Assembly (NCBI GenBank): GCA_033807695.1
Contig: CM066309.1
Span: 1,612,001 to 1,676,000, forward strand
DNA: 64,000 nt
Reading direction: 5' to 3'
Source: Daedaleopsis sinensis
Lineage: Eukaryota; Basidiomycota; Agaricomycetes; Polyporales; Polyporaceae
Both the position numbers and the translations under genes were made by a program. Below the pieces are notes generated by a model. That model was not told the DNA's origin and did not search any database. It worked only from the letters and a program-made list of their open reading frames with translations. Below, piece by piece: positions 22,499 to 35,409 of this stretch (position 1 is its first letter; each line of letters begins with the position of its first letter).

Positions 22499-25400
22499 TG
22501 GACAGCATCCTTTTCAACTAGAGGCTGGAGCCCGAACCGGACGGCTCCAAAGTTCGGACTGCCCCATACTGCCCTGACGAAGGATATCCGGACGGAGGGT
22601 CGGTTCTGTGAGAGCCAAAGCTTGTGCATTTTCCATACTGGGATAATGAATGACATCGTAGCTGCCACTGCTCGATCGACTCGCACAACGCTCCGACTGT
22701 GCCATTCTAGTGCATTGCTTGTGATCCATGTACATGAGAAGGTCTCGTCAAAGTTTGACAGAGCTAGATATCCATAGCGCGCGTTCGAAGAGCACAGCAC
22801 GTTCTTATCCAGATAATCCCCAGCGCTCGTGACAGACAGATGCAAAGTCCTCAGCGTCCCCAAGTCTTCTTCAAGGGTCCTTCCTCATGCCCATTGCCCT
22901 TACATGAGGAAAAATCCACCTGGTGCCCGCCGTAAGTCCCGACGAGCACCGAGAGTATATGGGCGTTGGAGCTTTTCTGCGTCGCACCGCCGTTCGAAGG
23001 CTCAGCTAGAGGGTGTGAACGTCACGGGAGCGAGGCCGCTACTCTTCTGAGAAGATCGGCGACACGGGACTGCTACATCGCACTTTCCCTTTCTGAATGA
23101 GATCACCGAAGACTGTAAGTTCTCAGCATTGACCATGACCTGTCGGGAATCTCGAGTCCGAGCCCGCCCGAGCCAGGCGTCGGGAAGAGTGAACGATGAG
23201 AGCGGAACGTAATGCCTGCTGCTGTTCGGTCGCGCTGGTCTCATCGGTCCGAATCGATGTCACCAGAGCCCAAACTAGCAGAACGATCTGTCGTTGTCGG
23301 ATTCCGACCGGCGCGTACCTCCCGCTGGTGTTGACCTCGGCGCTGCCTTGTTGTTGCCGGCGTCGAGGGGTGCAAATGACCCAGCTTAGCAGAGCTTCAC
23401 AAGCAGAATACAGGGCCGCCATCCGAGCAGTTAATTCGGTGCTGTAATGTAGTAAGACTAGCACTCACTTGATTTAAGAATAGCGCACGTAGAATTGTGA
23501 CCTGTAGATTCGAGAAGATTCGTGGCATGATATCCAGATATTGATCAGGATCGTCTGTAATATCGCACGGTCAGATAGCGCTCACCATTCCCTGACGCTG
23601 ACATGCCTTCCCACAACATCGTGAATTCGGCCGTGATGGATCACGAAATATCAGATAGCTCAACTTGAGACAGATGTAGGGTTGAGCATAGCTTGCGATC
23701 TATATCTTGACGGGTAAGTGCTTGGCAACGCAGCCTAGGATTTTAGGACTTACCCTGCAAGGCGCCGATCATGAGGTTCTGTCCTGTGCGCAGGCGGCGT
23801 GGGCGTGTGCGGAAGTTAAGTAAAGAACGTCATACCCACTACCGGGGAGGTAAAAGGCGCCCCGCGACTATTGGTCGACATTGTGCTCTGCCAAAAGCTT
23901 CCGTGATCGAGTATGGTGTATCGTTCTCCAACATCATCGGGTGAAACAAATAGCTGCACAACTCGTGCACCGCACCGACGCCAACACTGGAGTATCATAG
24001 CATGTGCACCCTGCGTGGATTGTTCCTCCTCGGCGACCTGCCGTAGCTTCAAGTCAATGAACCGGACATCTGGATGCTACGCTACGAGGCGCGAGTGGGG
24101 CATACCTAGCTATTGGAGGGTATGCCTGTGTTATTCGTGATGAGGATCCCTGCAGTCGTTGCCACAGTGGTGGAGAGTGGCCAGATATTTCCGAATTTTG
24201 GTGAATATACGCGCTCGTCATGATGTTGTATGAAAAAGGAACAAATGAAGGAATATTCATAGTCGTCGTATTGGTCGCACAATGCGGTACGCTTCAGGAT
24301 GGATTACGACCAGATTCGTAGAGAGTACAGCGCTACATGCATCCCTGACCTTCGCAGTGCCATGTATGCCAAGTGAAGCTTAGAACCCCATCGATGACTT
24401 ATCCGGATGCTAGTTGCGACTCACAAAGTTCTCCGATTTTCGTCGATCTACCAGCAATCGTTTTGCTCGTTTTCATGGAGAATCATCGTGGCAGGCGTCG
24501 ATAAGGTGGTTAGACGTGGAGGACCGAGGTAAAGGAGCGGAGTGAAACCGTGGGCTCATCCCGAGACTAGTTGATGGAACGCGTGACTGTCACGCTAGCG
24601 TGGCAACGCGCGTCTAACGCCGATACGCGGCGACCACGCGCACTGCCGCGGCGCCACGAACAATTCGTCCGTCTCGAGTTACGTTGCTGCGCCTTGGCCT
24701 GCGACGCCGCCCAAACTCGCCCATACTGAACCCGGTCTGGCCATTCAGCCCACGGAACACAAACAAGATGCACATTTGATATATCACTAGCTCGCTTCGG
24801 GAATTTGACCTCGTTGACCTCGCTAGGCTCGAGAACCTCAGCGTTGCAGTGTGCATTGTGGTGCGCCCACCCCGCCTGTCACCTGCGAGTGACGATCGCC
24901 CGATGTCGGCAAACATGAAGCAGCTGCGTAGAGGCCCGCACAAACACAACGTCGCGACATCTTTCTCGGGCGTCGCGCGAACGAAGGATGTCGATGCGCA
25001 CCCACGACTTCACCACATGGCTCCCGATGGAGAACAAGGCAGGGTTGCTGACAGAATGACAGGCCACTCGAGTGGCTAGCTGAGGTGTCGGGGCAGTTGG
25101 GAGGCACGTCCGAGGGAGTCCCCGCGGGCTTCCATTGCTATTGTGTTCGGCAATATGGAACATCGAACTCTATTTTCGAGTGTCGCATGATACACGGTGC
25201 TAGCGGAATACTGTACATCGATACATTCTTCAGTTATGTCTCGCCGACAGATTATTACACATACTGATGCAAAGCCCCCCACACTCGGCCTGTATTGTAG
25301 ATCGAGAGTCCGGAGCCAGCACGGAAACGAAGCCACGAGCCCGTCCACGGGTAGCCAGCCAGATGAGACTGCCCCAGAACTCGGCGAAGAGTCGTGGACC

Positions 25401-25707
25401 TAGGTGAGATGTACCAATAAATATCGTAGGGTAGGGAACTGAGGAGTGCGCGTGTTATGAGAGGGGTTGAGGACAGCAGGTAGAGCATAGCGAGTAAAGT
25501 AACGGACAGGTAGCAAGAGAACATACACAGAAGACGCAGACAGCCACGGGCAGCTACTATACAGCGTATCCAAGCCAGTAACAGAGCACATCATGAGGAC
25601 ATGAGACAGAAAGACGCACTAGGAGGGCCCAGCGAGCCGTACCAGCGACCCCCAGCCACCAACCGGTCAGCGCCCAGCGAGCCCGAGCCCGAGCCCAAGC
25701 CCCAGCC
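22499..25707. other. Gene-poor stretch with possible decayed coding sequence
   Basis: 3.2 kb between zinc-finger paralogues 1 and 2. On the minus strand, frames at 22495-22863, 23123-23464 and 23816-24052 are moderately protein-like (for example FDETFSCTWITSNALEW) and one ends with a plausible donor site. I could not join them into an intact gene. They could be a decayed F-box-type gene, but no F-box was found. No other feature was recognised. Confidence 0.3.
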
Positions 25708-27106
25708 TCAGGTGCTCGAGTAAGCCTGCCCAGCGTGCGCGGCGTGCCCAGTCGTGTGCGGGCAGAACGCCTTGATGTGCCGCGAGAGCGTGTCGGCGCG
25801 CGCAAAGTCAGCCCCACAGTGCGGGCACTGCTTCGTCATGTTGCGCAGGTGGCACTCGGCGATGTGCTTCCCGAAGCTCGATGGGAACATGTCCTTCTGG
25901 CAGCGCCCGCCCCAAATGCACATCCCGCGGTTGCGGTTGTCGGTCACAGCGATGTCGTGGTACTGTCTGAGGTGCCGCGCGATGCCCGCGGGCGAGGTGT
26001 CGTCGAGGGGGGCCCGGCAGTGTCGGTCCCATTCGCAGCGGACTTCGACAGGAGACGGCGGCTGGCGAGGGACAGAGGCCGGGTGGTGCGCGACTGAGCC
26101 CGTGTTGGGTGGCCCACTCGAGCCGTAGGTGTAGTTCGAGGAGTAAGGGATCGACGCGAGCACGTTGCCGCCGGAGGTGCGGTAGCGGTCGGAGGTCGCT
26201 GAGTACGTCTGTGCGGGAGCGGCCCGCGAGGAGTCGTAAGGGCTGCCTCCCAGCGGCGGAAAGTACGAGCCAGAGTGAGAGTGACTGTGCTGGCGCTGCA
26301 CGCTAGGGAGACGGTAGGAAGACGATTCCACGTGTCTGTAGCTGTCAGATGCAGACACATTGTGGCTTCTGTGGTTCCCTTGTATGAGAGTTTGGAGGGG
26401 GCAGGGTCAAGACTGGCACTCACGATATGGGAGGTTGCCACGCGGCGTGACGATCGGACGGGTGGGCATTGAACGGCGACGTCGGCCTCCACCAGCACGT
26501 CAGTTGAAAGTGACTGCTGAAGAAATCTAATTGCCACTTACGACGCGTTTACATAGCCAGGGTATTGACCTGTGTGGTACTGTTGCTGAGCACTAGCGGA
26601 AGTATGGGGAGAGTAGCTGCAGTGGAGAGAACGAGACATGAGAGCGGGAAGCAAAGATGCACGGTCCGACTTACGATTCACCCTGTCCATAGCTAGACGA
26701 GCTAGACCAGGGCAATCGTGATGGTGTGAGAAACGTTCGGGAGTAGAGACCATGCCAAACGCGTACATGTATAGGCCTGGCAATGGCTGGCGACCATTGG
26801 TCGTGCTGGTGAGATAGTCTTGATGAGTGGCGGTAGGAGATGACATGCTCGAGTGCGGTTGTGGTCGGGGTAGAGGTGAGAGAAGCACGACGCGAACTGT
26901 GCCCTGGTGTCGTTCTTGATGATGATAGTTGGTTCCCGGGTGCGGCAGTCGGTGTATGTGGTGGCGACACGGGATATTGTGGACAGTGGATACGCGGGCT
27001 TACCGCACGGCGGAGGGGGATGTGGCAAGGAGTCGGAGAAGTGAGAGGTTGGGGTGGAAGCGGATGGCGAGTCGTCGAGATAAATACAGGCTTTACATAG
27101 CGTCAT
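25708..27106 (-). CDS. Three-finger zinc protein, paralogue 2
   Basis: Six exons: 27004-27106, 26767-26914, 26675-26701 (27 nt), 26542-26616, 26424-26486 and 25708-26368; 359 codons (358 aa). The long N-terminal region is Ser/Tyr/Pro/Gln-rich and disordered. The C-terminal fingers match paralogue 1: CEWDRHC with HLRQYH, CIWGGRC with HIAECH, and CPHCGADFARADTLSRH ending in Cys. GKHIAECHLRNM is nearly identical to the other copies. The last-exon frame is certain; the small 5' exons rest on splice signals and frame continuity, and the first ATG is the least certain point. Probable transcription factor of unknown target. Confidence 0.75.
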
Positions 27107-30100
27107 GTTTGTGCAGTGATGCAGTCCGGCTAGTAGCGGGGCTCTGTCCGATGTCGGCGACTAATACAACGCGGTCATTCGGAAGCTCCTCAAGCTGAAA
27201 GCCTAGGACCACAGCGTCAATCCAGATGCCATGAGGAAAGTTCCGGGTGACTCGATGGGTGCGTGCACCTCCCTGCAGATCTAGCAGTGTGAGGAGCCAT
27301 GGAGAGACCCCGTCGCCATCTGTTCACAGGGTTCAGGCCCACGATGGCGGGCAGGCCGAGCGATCCTTACGCGCCCTCGAATGCAGCATCGTGCGAAGAT
27401 GTCGGAGGACCAACAGCCGGTTACGTTCAGGTCGAGCGACGGCAGGCGCAAGAAGACAAGAGCTCAGGTTTGGAGACATTCGAAAGCATTTCCATATCAT
27501 GATGACAGCCCACCAATGATCGCTTCAACGCGCGGGCGCAAGATCCGCGGGGATGCGTTAGCAAGACGAGTATCTATGGAAGAAGGGCAGTCCCGCAGCT
27601 ACGCAGCACACAGCGCAGGAAACAAGTATCCCGACGAGTGAAACAAGTATCCTCAGTCTGCAGCTGCAGCACAACCGTAGTGTAAGACGAATACGATCGG
27701 CCTGCGCTCAGGAAGAAGCCCTTGTCCCGTATCTGCTCAAAGGATGTCAAGCATTGTGTGAACCGCCCCCCTCAGATGTACTATGCAAGCATCAAGCTCC
27801 AGGCGTCGAAGAACTGATGGAGCTTCAAGCAGATCAGAGGAGGCATTACTAGAGACTAGAGGGATGGTGGTGGTACAGGTTCAAGGGATGCCCGCAGGCG
27901 TCTCGCTCGTCACTCAACCTGACTCGCGCCGGGAGATCCCCCATCGCACAGACGCCCCATCGCACAGACGCCGGCCCTCATCCCGACCGGTACCCCCGAC
28001 GACGTCCAGATGGCATATGACCTGATCGGACTTACTGCAGAAATACTACTCACTATCTCCTCGCTCATACGCAGCAGCTGGTCTCTCGAGCCCGGATTCG
28101 TTACGCGGGCTCGGACCCGCCAACGAATTGAACTCAACCGTCGAACACCAATCCCACTGGAGGCTCATCCGCGATTCTCGGTCACACAACAAGGCCTTGA
28201 AGCGCTTTCGAGGGTTCCTTCTCCCAGCTTCTCCCACCGGTTGCATGTAAAGCTCTCCACAGCAGTGGCCCGAGCGCTGCACGAGTGTGCGGTAACGTAA
28301 TACGGTTCAGATACTGGTGCGCAGCACAGAGGTCCGACGCCGAGACTGGCTGCAATCTTCGCCGATGAATCATTCTGACTAGGGATGGATCTTCACAGCT
28401 GCGACGAGGGTGGCGTTTCAGAACTGTTGAAATGCTGCGCTCTGACTACCAGAATAGCTCCCCAGCCCAGACCCGAAGCATTCCCGACTCTGAACGCCTC
28501 GCAATGTCCTCGCTCGTCTCCTGGAAGAGGTGACATCACGCCTAGCTTCCTTTGTTCCGCTGTCGGACGAATGGGCGTCCTCAGGTGTCGTTTCCGTGGG
28601 GGGAGTCCAAGCATTCCACGCTCTCTCACACTCACGCCGCCGCCTGCTATGGTACCTGGATAATCGACATCGCATCGTGACTTCGAGCGCCACTCCAAGT
28701 CCAGTGGCACCCTTCGGTGGCACCTCTGTGCTCTGTCGGCGGCCAACATACCTCGTTGGTCCCCGGTCTACTAAGGTGCCGCTTCCACATCATGGGCCAC
28801 TGAGCTTGGTCCTAATAGCTTGTTCACAATGCAGAGGATCACTCGCCACCCAAAATGATCTCGTGATCATGCATCGGCGGTCGTCTGCAAGATATAGGGT
28901 TCACGGAGCCGGCGCCGCACTAGTACTAACGATCTGTGTCCTCGATCTACAGGACATTCACGGCAGAACATCCCTTGTCTTTTCTCGAATTCACGAACTT
29001 CAGAAGCAAAGTTCTCGGGCGGTGTCGGTCCCGTGACTTTAACTCACTGCAGCGTGCGTTCTGACCTTGTTCTGACCGACTCTTCGACCACAACAGCGCC
29101 CGACTCCTTCAATTTCGGACCTGCTGACCGACCTGAAGGCAACCTCCCTTCCTGAATCCTCCGATCCGCCCCATGCGTCCTTCGAATACCGCGCAACTGC
29201 CGTGCTGTACTAGTGATCAGTGATCCTAGGTCGTGTCCTAGTCCCGCATAGCCGGGAGGACACGCGTATTCCGCGAGGCTCGAGAGTCGATAATAGCACC
29301 GGCCCCGGTCGGCAAGCCTGTGCCAATATCCATATCCAAACAACAAGTACCGGTCTCGAACGAACCTGGGGTACCCTATGCAGCACAGCCTTGGCACAGG
29401 GCGATAGAAATCACGCTCTGGGCGCGACGCGAGCTCGACGGAGGCGCGTAGCGATGCAGAATTCGCTCGCTACTCTTCGGCATCTTAGGAGCACGCTGAT
29501 GCATCCATCGCCGTCGGCGACCTCAGCTAATGCACAGGTTTTAATTCAGTCTTCACTTGCTCCGTCCGGGGCGACTCGCGATCCCAACAATAACGCGTGT
29601 TCGATGCTGACGGGCGGCCTACAGCCCCTCGTCATTGTCTGTTCATCATCTGGGGTATCTTCATGAGCGTATGCACTTGCTCGCCCGCGCGCGCCGCTAC
29701 GGCGGCACCTGCGAGTGGTCATCAAGATTGCATGGAGCCCCGTTCACCGTGACGCGAGTTCGTGTCACAGTACGGCTGGGCGGTGGCGTCAGAAACAACG
29801 AGTGAAGCGATACAATCTTAACTGATCCGTCGACGCAATTTTGATCTCAGCTCTCGATCGCTCGCTACATCCCGCATCCGTGGGTTGTGGGTCCATGATG
29901 ATTAGTAGAACAAGTTGATGTGTTCGTTGTATCTCTGAAACAAACCCCATCTCGGGGAGGTCCCCGAGTGCCAGTGCGACGTTGTACCAGCCGTTGAGAA
30001 TGACTATGTATTGCTCGACATTGGCTGCGGTACTAGCAAGATGAATGCCGAAAATGTATCAGTATGTATGATGGTATGTAGACGATTGGTAGCATGTCTA

Positions 30101-30482
30101 GATGTAGCATAGTAGGTATAGTAGGGCATAAAACCAGTATGGTGAGTCGGAGGCTAGGTGAGTATATCATGATAAAGCGCTAGTATGATCAGTGGCAGCA
30201 CATGTGAGCAGAGTATCCATCTTTTAATACTGACATTTATGTCCGTCAAAGACCCTGTCGTTAAATGCACCGGCTTCGAAGCCGACATAAGAAGAAAAGA
30301 AGCCATCGTTCACCATCCTACACTGGGGAGGAACGCCGACCGAACCGACCGAACTTTGCGGGACGAGGCGCTGCGACAACGACGTCGTCAGATTTTTCCA
30401 TCCACAACATCCCCCAGACCACAAAGGCGCAATGATGCAAGGCGTACCTCAGATGACGAGCTCGCTCGCGCGCCCTCGGCCT
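27107..30482. other. Gene-poor stretch
   Basis: 3.4 kb between zinc-finger paralogues 2 and 3. Open frames (for example 28530-29036) have no recognisable domain, and opposite-strand frames overlap them equally. No tRNA, repeat array or transposon end was recognised. Confidence 0.4.
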
Positions 30483-31262
30483 TCAAGACTTCCTCCGCCG
30501 CGCCGTGGGCCCCTTTTTGCGCTCCCCGCGCCCGCTCGGGCAGTACAGCAGCTCGTGGCGCGCGAGCGAGTCCTGGCGGCAGAACGCCTGCCCGCACGCC
30601 GCGCACGACCTGCGCATGCTCTTCAGGTGGCACGTCGCGATGTGCTTCCCCATCCCGCCCGGCAGGATCGCGTCCGACGTCCGCGCACACCGCCCGTCCC
30701 AGAGGCACGGGATGCGCTCCGTCCGGTTCCGCCCGGGGATGCCGTGCGCGTCGCGAAGGTGTGCACGGATCTCCTGCACGGTCGCGTCCCGCAGGACGGC
30801 GCCGCAAGCGCCGCCCCAGAGGCAGCGTAGCAGCCCAGCGCGCTCCTCGTCCGACTTGTCGTCTGCGCGCGGTCGGGGCGGCTCTCGTGTGGCAGCACTG
30901 GGAAGCTGCCCCGGGATGGGCCGGGTCTTCGGCGAAGGCCGAGAGACAGTTTGAAGTACTGACTCAGCGACCGGGGTCGATGACCAAGTGGACAGAGAAT
31001 AGCTCTTCCATGGCGCGTCTGATGCGGCGGGGGCGACAGAGTAGGCACCATCTAGGGTAGTCGTGCAACTGTTGAGGTGGCTTTCAGGAGTCAGCCAGAA
31101 GGGTGCGCGGGGCACGCTGCAGTCGTCTCTAACGCAGGAAATCAGCGGGCGCATGTCGCCCCTGAGAGAGTTCAGCCTATTGTTCATCGCTAGGTTGGGA
31201 TGGACTTACCGGATATCAACTCCCCGGTCGTTCAGCGTGGTGCCATTCGACTCTATAAACAT
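30483..31262 (-). CDS. Three-finger zinc protein, paralogue 3
   Basis: Exons 31210-31262 and 30483-31128 give 232 residues. The finger region follows the pattern of paralogues 1 and 2: CLWGGAC with HLRDAH, CLWDGRC with HIATCH, and CAACGQAFCRQDSLARH ending in Cys. A basic tail (RGERKKGPTARRRKS) follows. The N-terminal half is short and less structured. The 5' exon was chosen because it is joined by good GTAAGT and TTAG sites in phase; the ATG at 31187, contiguous with the main exon, is an alternative start. A 291-codon frame on the opposite strand is a GC-rich shadow. Confidence 0.7.
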
Positions 31263-33885
31263 CCCGATCCGACCGAGGAATCTGCAGAAGCTCGTATCAT
31301 GTCTCCCAGGCGAGATAGACAATAATGCGAAAGGAACGGTCTCCAAAGCGACGCACGGCCGCATGATGTGGGAGTGGAGCAATGATGCTCGGGGCCACCC
31401 GAGGGCCCTGAAAAGGAGCAACGAGGACTCACTCGTCTTGTGGTGGCATGATGAAGTCGCAATTCACCATGGAGCGTCCGTTCCTGAGTTGGCGCTTGAA
31501 GGGTCTGAAGCGAGGGCAAGGATTAAGTGTTTGGGGGTGCGTTGCTCCTTGCTGTCTCTGTGAGTCGAAAGTCGGATGCGGGGGGATGTGCTGATACCAT
31601 AGAAATACCACCTCCTGAGGCGCAGCCATGCAGGATTCTTGGACGGATCCCCGGCATAGGATTAGTCTACTCCTTGGTCCAGCCGTTCGAGGCATCCGCG
31701 TGTGCTCAGGGCTGTCATTCCAGCTGGTGCGGAAGCCAAGACTCCAACACGAGGAACGCGACACAAGTACCACGGGAACACCCGTTTCGCAGGGAAGACG
31801 TAGGACGAGTGACTCTGCCATGCCTCAAGGCTGCAACGAAGCAGCGCTGTGTTGATCCTAGGGGCACTGTGAGACTGCAGCACTTTTCAGGAAGTCTGGG
31901 ACCTACAGCGTCGGCATGAGAAGCAAGTACGGCGAACTCTGCACGGATGAAACCGCTAGACCGATACGGACCAACCAACTTCGGCATAGACGGTACCAAC
32001 ATTCGCATTCAAGTTGCTCCAACGTAAGTCTTTACGAGACGACGCGGCGCGGTGGAGGCGAAAGGTTCTGTTTCGACTCGCCCTAGGCCATGGAGAGGCG
32101 CGGACCTTGGGCGGACCTGTTTGACACGACCCAAATACACCAGAATCCAGCGAGCCACAGCCTTGGCCTAAAAAGGAAATCGGTCAACCTCAATACCGGA
32201 GGAAGATGATACTCACGTAGCACTTACGTTGCTGGATCGCCACCAGTGGCATGTGTACACGGACAGCATGGTGTCCATCGTAAGACACTCCCGGGGTCGT
32301 CGACTTGGTTCGTTGTATCCAGGGTCGGGCGCAGCTACGGTCAGAGCGATATATCTGTGACCACGTGGCGAAAGTGAGAATGAGCATCGTATCCCGATCT
32401 CTCTGCTACTGTGCAGCAATCGACGGCGAGCAGAGGCCAATCGGCATGGGCCCGAGCGGTCGATGCGGCGATTAGGACACGATCCCGACATCCCAAACGG
32501 ATCCGCAACGGGGTAGGCACCGAAGACATATGTCGTCCCCAAACCTGGCGGACCGCTCGCGACAGCACGGCCGTACAGACCCCGCAGACACTCCCGAGGA
32601 CACGGGCACAGTGCCCACTGCGCAGACCGCGCGACATGTCGCTGAACATACTGGCAATCCCCGCTCCATTTCGGCAGCCATGCTCAGGCTACGCGGCGGC
32701 AATGTGGTCCAAAGCGCGCCCGTTGCGGGGCCAGCAGATGCGCAGGAGCCGATATGAAGGAGGAAATGAAAGACGCAGCGTGGTCGACTGGGAGCCCATG
32801 AGGAACGCGGGCGTGCGCCAGGGAGTCAGGCCCGCGGGCGCATCTGATGGCCATCGTATCGCGATAGGGCACTTTACCGTCTGCCCGTTTGAACTTTGCA
32901 TCGCGTCCGGCTGGCATGGAGTGGAGTCCGACTTGCAAGGAGCGGCAGCCACCACTGTCCGCCGGAATGCAGGCTGGTGCGCGTCGATCTCGCAGGCGGC
33001 CCACGCGTGGAGGTGAGTTACGTTGGCAGTTGGTCACAGTATCCGTCGAACGGCGCTGGTGCCGTACAGTCTGTCTGTCGCCCCCGGAGCATGGCCAATC
33101 GCGCAAACGTCTCGACGTGGATCAAGAATGGTAGAAATCCGGCGCGAGGCTGACAGATGGCAATGAATGAGCACTGGCGAAGGAGGGAGTTGCGAGCACT
33201 TACTTGTTCGGAATCAAGCCGCGAGGAAATTGTCTGAGCTTGTTCGACACTTGTTCGACACCATCTTGGACATTTCCCACGGCAGCACGCCGAACGCGCG
33301 AACACCTCAAGGCGAGTTCTTTTCGAGCAGGCCGTCGACGCTTTCGGATGGCCGAGTTAACCCACCTTTCCCGACTGGTCAACTGCGCAACATATCGATC
33401 CGAGGAGCACTCACTGGCAGGTATTCTAAGGGTAAGTTCGCATGTATAGCAACCCATTAAGTACATAAATACAGGTTCCACGAGAAATCCCAGAATCGAC
33501 AGAAGGAGTGAGCATATATATGCGATACAGTAAAGTGCCTCTATTGTACATGGCATCCTGGAGGGAGAGTGCTTTACTTGAATTGTCTGATCTTCACGAT
33601 TGCGTGCAACGGCGAACTATTACCGCTTGACAAAAAGGCTCGTAAGGTACCAGCCGGATTAAAACGAGGCAGTAAGTCTTTGGAGGGAGATGCGGGATAT
33701 GTGATGTTGTTGCCGATGTGATGATGAAGCAAGGAGCGTGGCAGCAATGGATGATACATGGATAATGCCTGATGTTTATGTCGGTGTAGGGTATTCTTCC
33801 TGATCGATGGATTGCGAAGTAGCGAGAGGATGCAGATAAAACATGAGTTCCGGGAGGTATGGCGGCACCAGTGGACGATCGAACA
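31263..33885. other. Gene-poor stretch
   Basis: 2.6 kb with many short overlapping frames on both strands and no recognisable domain, RNA gene or transposon signature. Confidence 0.4.
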
Positions 33886-35409
33886 CTACGATCTACCGCT
33901 GCCGAGGTTGCCCCAAGTTCCAGGAATGCCGCGGCGACGCTTGCTGTCTGTGCGCTCGAAGGTAGGGTAACCGTCTGATTCGTCTATGTGGACAGGGCGC
34001 GATCGCCCTCGGCTTGGCAGGCCCTCTTCGTCCTCCCACCGGTTAGCGTTCAGCGTCACGGCATGTCCCTGAGTTTGGGCGACGTGGAGATGTTTGCGAA
34101 GGCTTTGGATGGAGTACTGCCGTTTCGGAGGGACGAGCAGCCGCGCGAGGTCAAGTTCGCAGTCGTCTTCATCGTCCGAATCGATGGCATCCTCGTAGGA
34201 TGCGTCATCGAATTGCAGAAGCGGCACGCGCTTCCCATCCACCCAATGCATGCTGCCGCTCCAAGCGTCGTTCTCAACGCGCGTCGCTGCGAGAGAGGGT
34301 ACACGGTCGGCCTGGGTGGCCCTAGACCCCCGCCTCTCCTTGCCCTGGCGATCCTTGCGGGGTGCCCCGCGCAATGAACCACCACCGCCAAAGACTCGGT
34401 CTCCCACACGAGATGAGGAGCGCGAGCCAGGCGCAGACCTACAGACGACATGTGCTGCATTGACTGCGCTCGGCACCGTCTGGGGCCGTTGGAGATAAAA
34501 GGTTGCTCCTGGGGGGAGGCCGGCCGTTGCCTTTGAGTTCTGATCGGTGAACAAGGATCTGTTCTCCTTTGCAGCTCGTGTAGGACGCTCGGACTGACGA
34601 CTGGAGGGGCGAGGGATGGGGCCACCGATATAGGCAGTATTCGCGCCTGAACTGGTGACAGCTTTGGCTACGGACTCTAGCCATGAGGGAGGCAGCGGGT
34701 GCTCGGCCGATACACGTTCCATAGAGTAGTCGCGCGTCGAAGGGGCGGTTCGTTTGGCCATGTTGGGTGTTGAGGCCATGTGCCGTAGGTAACCCCGTGC
34801 GGCCGAGACCTGCGCGTACGTGCGAAGGCTAGCGGACGAGGTTTCGGCGCGGATTGCAGGGATACGGTCGTGGATTTGACGACGAGTAGGCTGATAGCTC
34901 ACAGTCCGGCCTTCTGATGTGGCAGCGCTGCGCATGGAAGATAAAGTGGTCGAGGAAGCTGAGTTCGGGGATGCTAGCGGATGGAGCGCGCGGTTGTCCT
35001 CAAGTCGATGCTTGTGGCTGAGAGGCGAGCCGGGGGTCGAGCGACGGGAAGTATGAGCAGGGGTGGGTGTGGTAGGCCTCTGGGATCGGCTGGGGCCGGA
35101 GGTGTCTTCATCGTCGCTCACCGACCCGCTTCGTGCGCCGGGAAACCATCCCGCGAAGTACTCCCGGATCCGCCAAGTAGATTGCCTCCTGCGCTCCTCC
35201 GCCATAGCTTCTGCGCGCTCCGCCTCCGGTGTAAACACCCTCGTCTCCTTGTACCCGTTCTCCCTGAGAAGGTCCTCCAAGCATTCCAGCGTTCGTGAAG
35301 TCCCGCGTCGGTGCAACGGAACACGACCGGGCTCGGCTTTGGACAAGGCAGCAGGATAACGGCCACGGACTGGGGTGACAGGCGGCTCGGGATGCATGTT
35401 CTCTGCCAT
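33886..35409 (-). CDS. Unknown protein, disordered, 507 aa
   Basis: Single exon. I do not recognise the family. A probably structured block near the N terminus has TLECLEDLLRENGYKETRVF and a helix rich in Arg/Glu (ERAEAMAEERRRQSTWRIRE). The middle is Ser/Thr/Arg-rich and disordered. An acidic patch (DAIDSDDEDDCELD) is followed by YSIQSLRKHLHVA and a basic C terminus. The composition suggests a nuclear or cytoskeletal adaptor, which is only a guess. It is divergent from MLH1 with 529 bp between starts. Confidence 0.7.
   Translation of the reverse strand: MAENMHPEPPVTPVRGRYPAALSKAEPGRVPLHRRGTSRTLECLEDLLRENGYKETRVFTPEAERAEAMAEERRRQSTWRIREYFAGWFPGARSGSVSDDEDTSGPSRSQRPTTPTPAHTSRRSTPGSPLSHKHRLEDNRALHPLASPNSASSTTLSSMRSAATSEGRTVSYQPTRRQIHDRIPAIRAETSSASLRTYAQVSAARGYLRHMASTPNMAKRTAPSTRDYSMERVSAEHPLPPSWLESVAKAVTSSGANTAYIGGPIPRPSSRQSERPTRAAKENRSLFTDQNSKATAGLPPGATFYLQRPQTVPSAVNAAHVVCRSAPGSRSSSRVGDRVFGGGGSLRGAPRKDRQGKERRGSRATQADRVPSLAATRVENDAWSGSMHWVDGKRVPLLQFDDASYEDAIDSDDEDDCELDLARLLVPPKRQYSIQSLRKHLHVAQTQGHAVTLNANRWEDEEGLPSRGRSRPVHIDESDGYPTFERTDSKRRRGIPGTWGNLGSGRS

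Noticed and set aside
28530..29036. 168-codon frame
   Set aside because: No recognisable motif, overlapped by equally long opposite-strand frames, no splice-linked partner exon.
30185..31060. 291-codon plus-strand frame
   Set aside because: Antisense shadow of the GC-rich zinc-finger paralogue 3; Ala/Arg/Pro composition typical of shadow frames.
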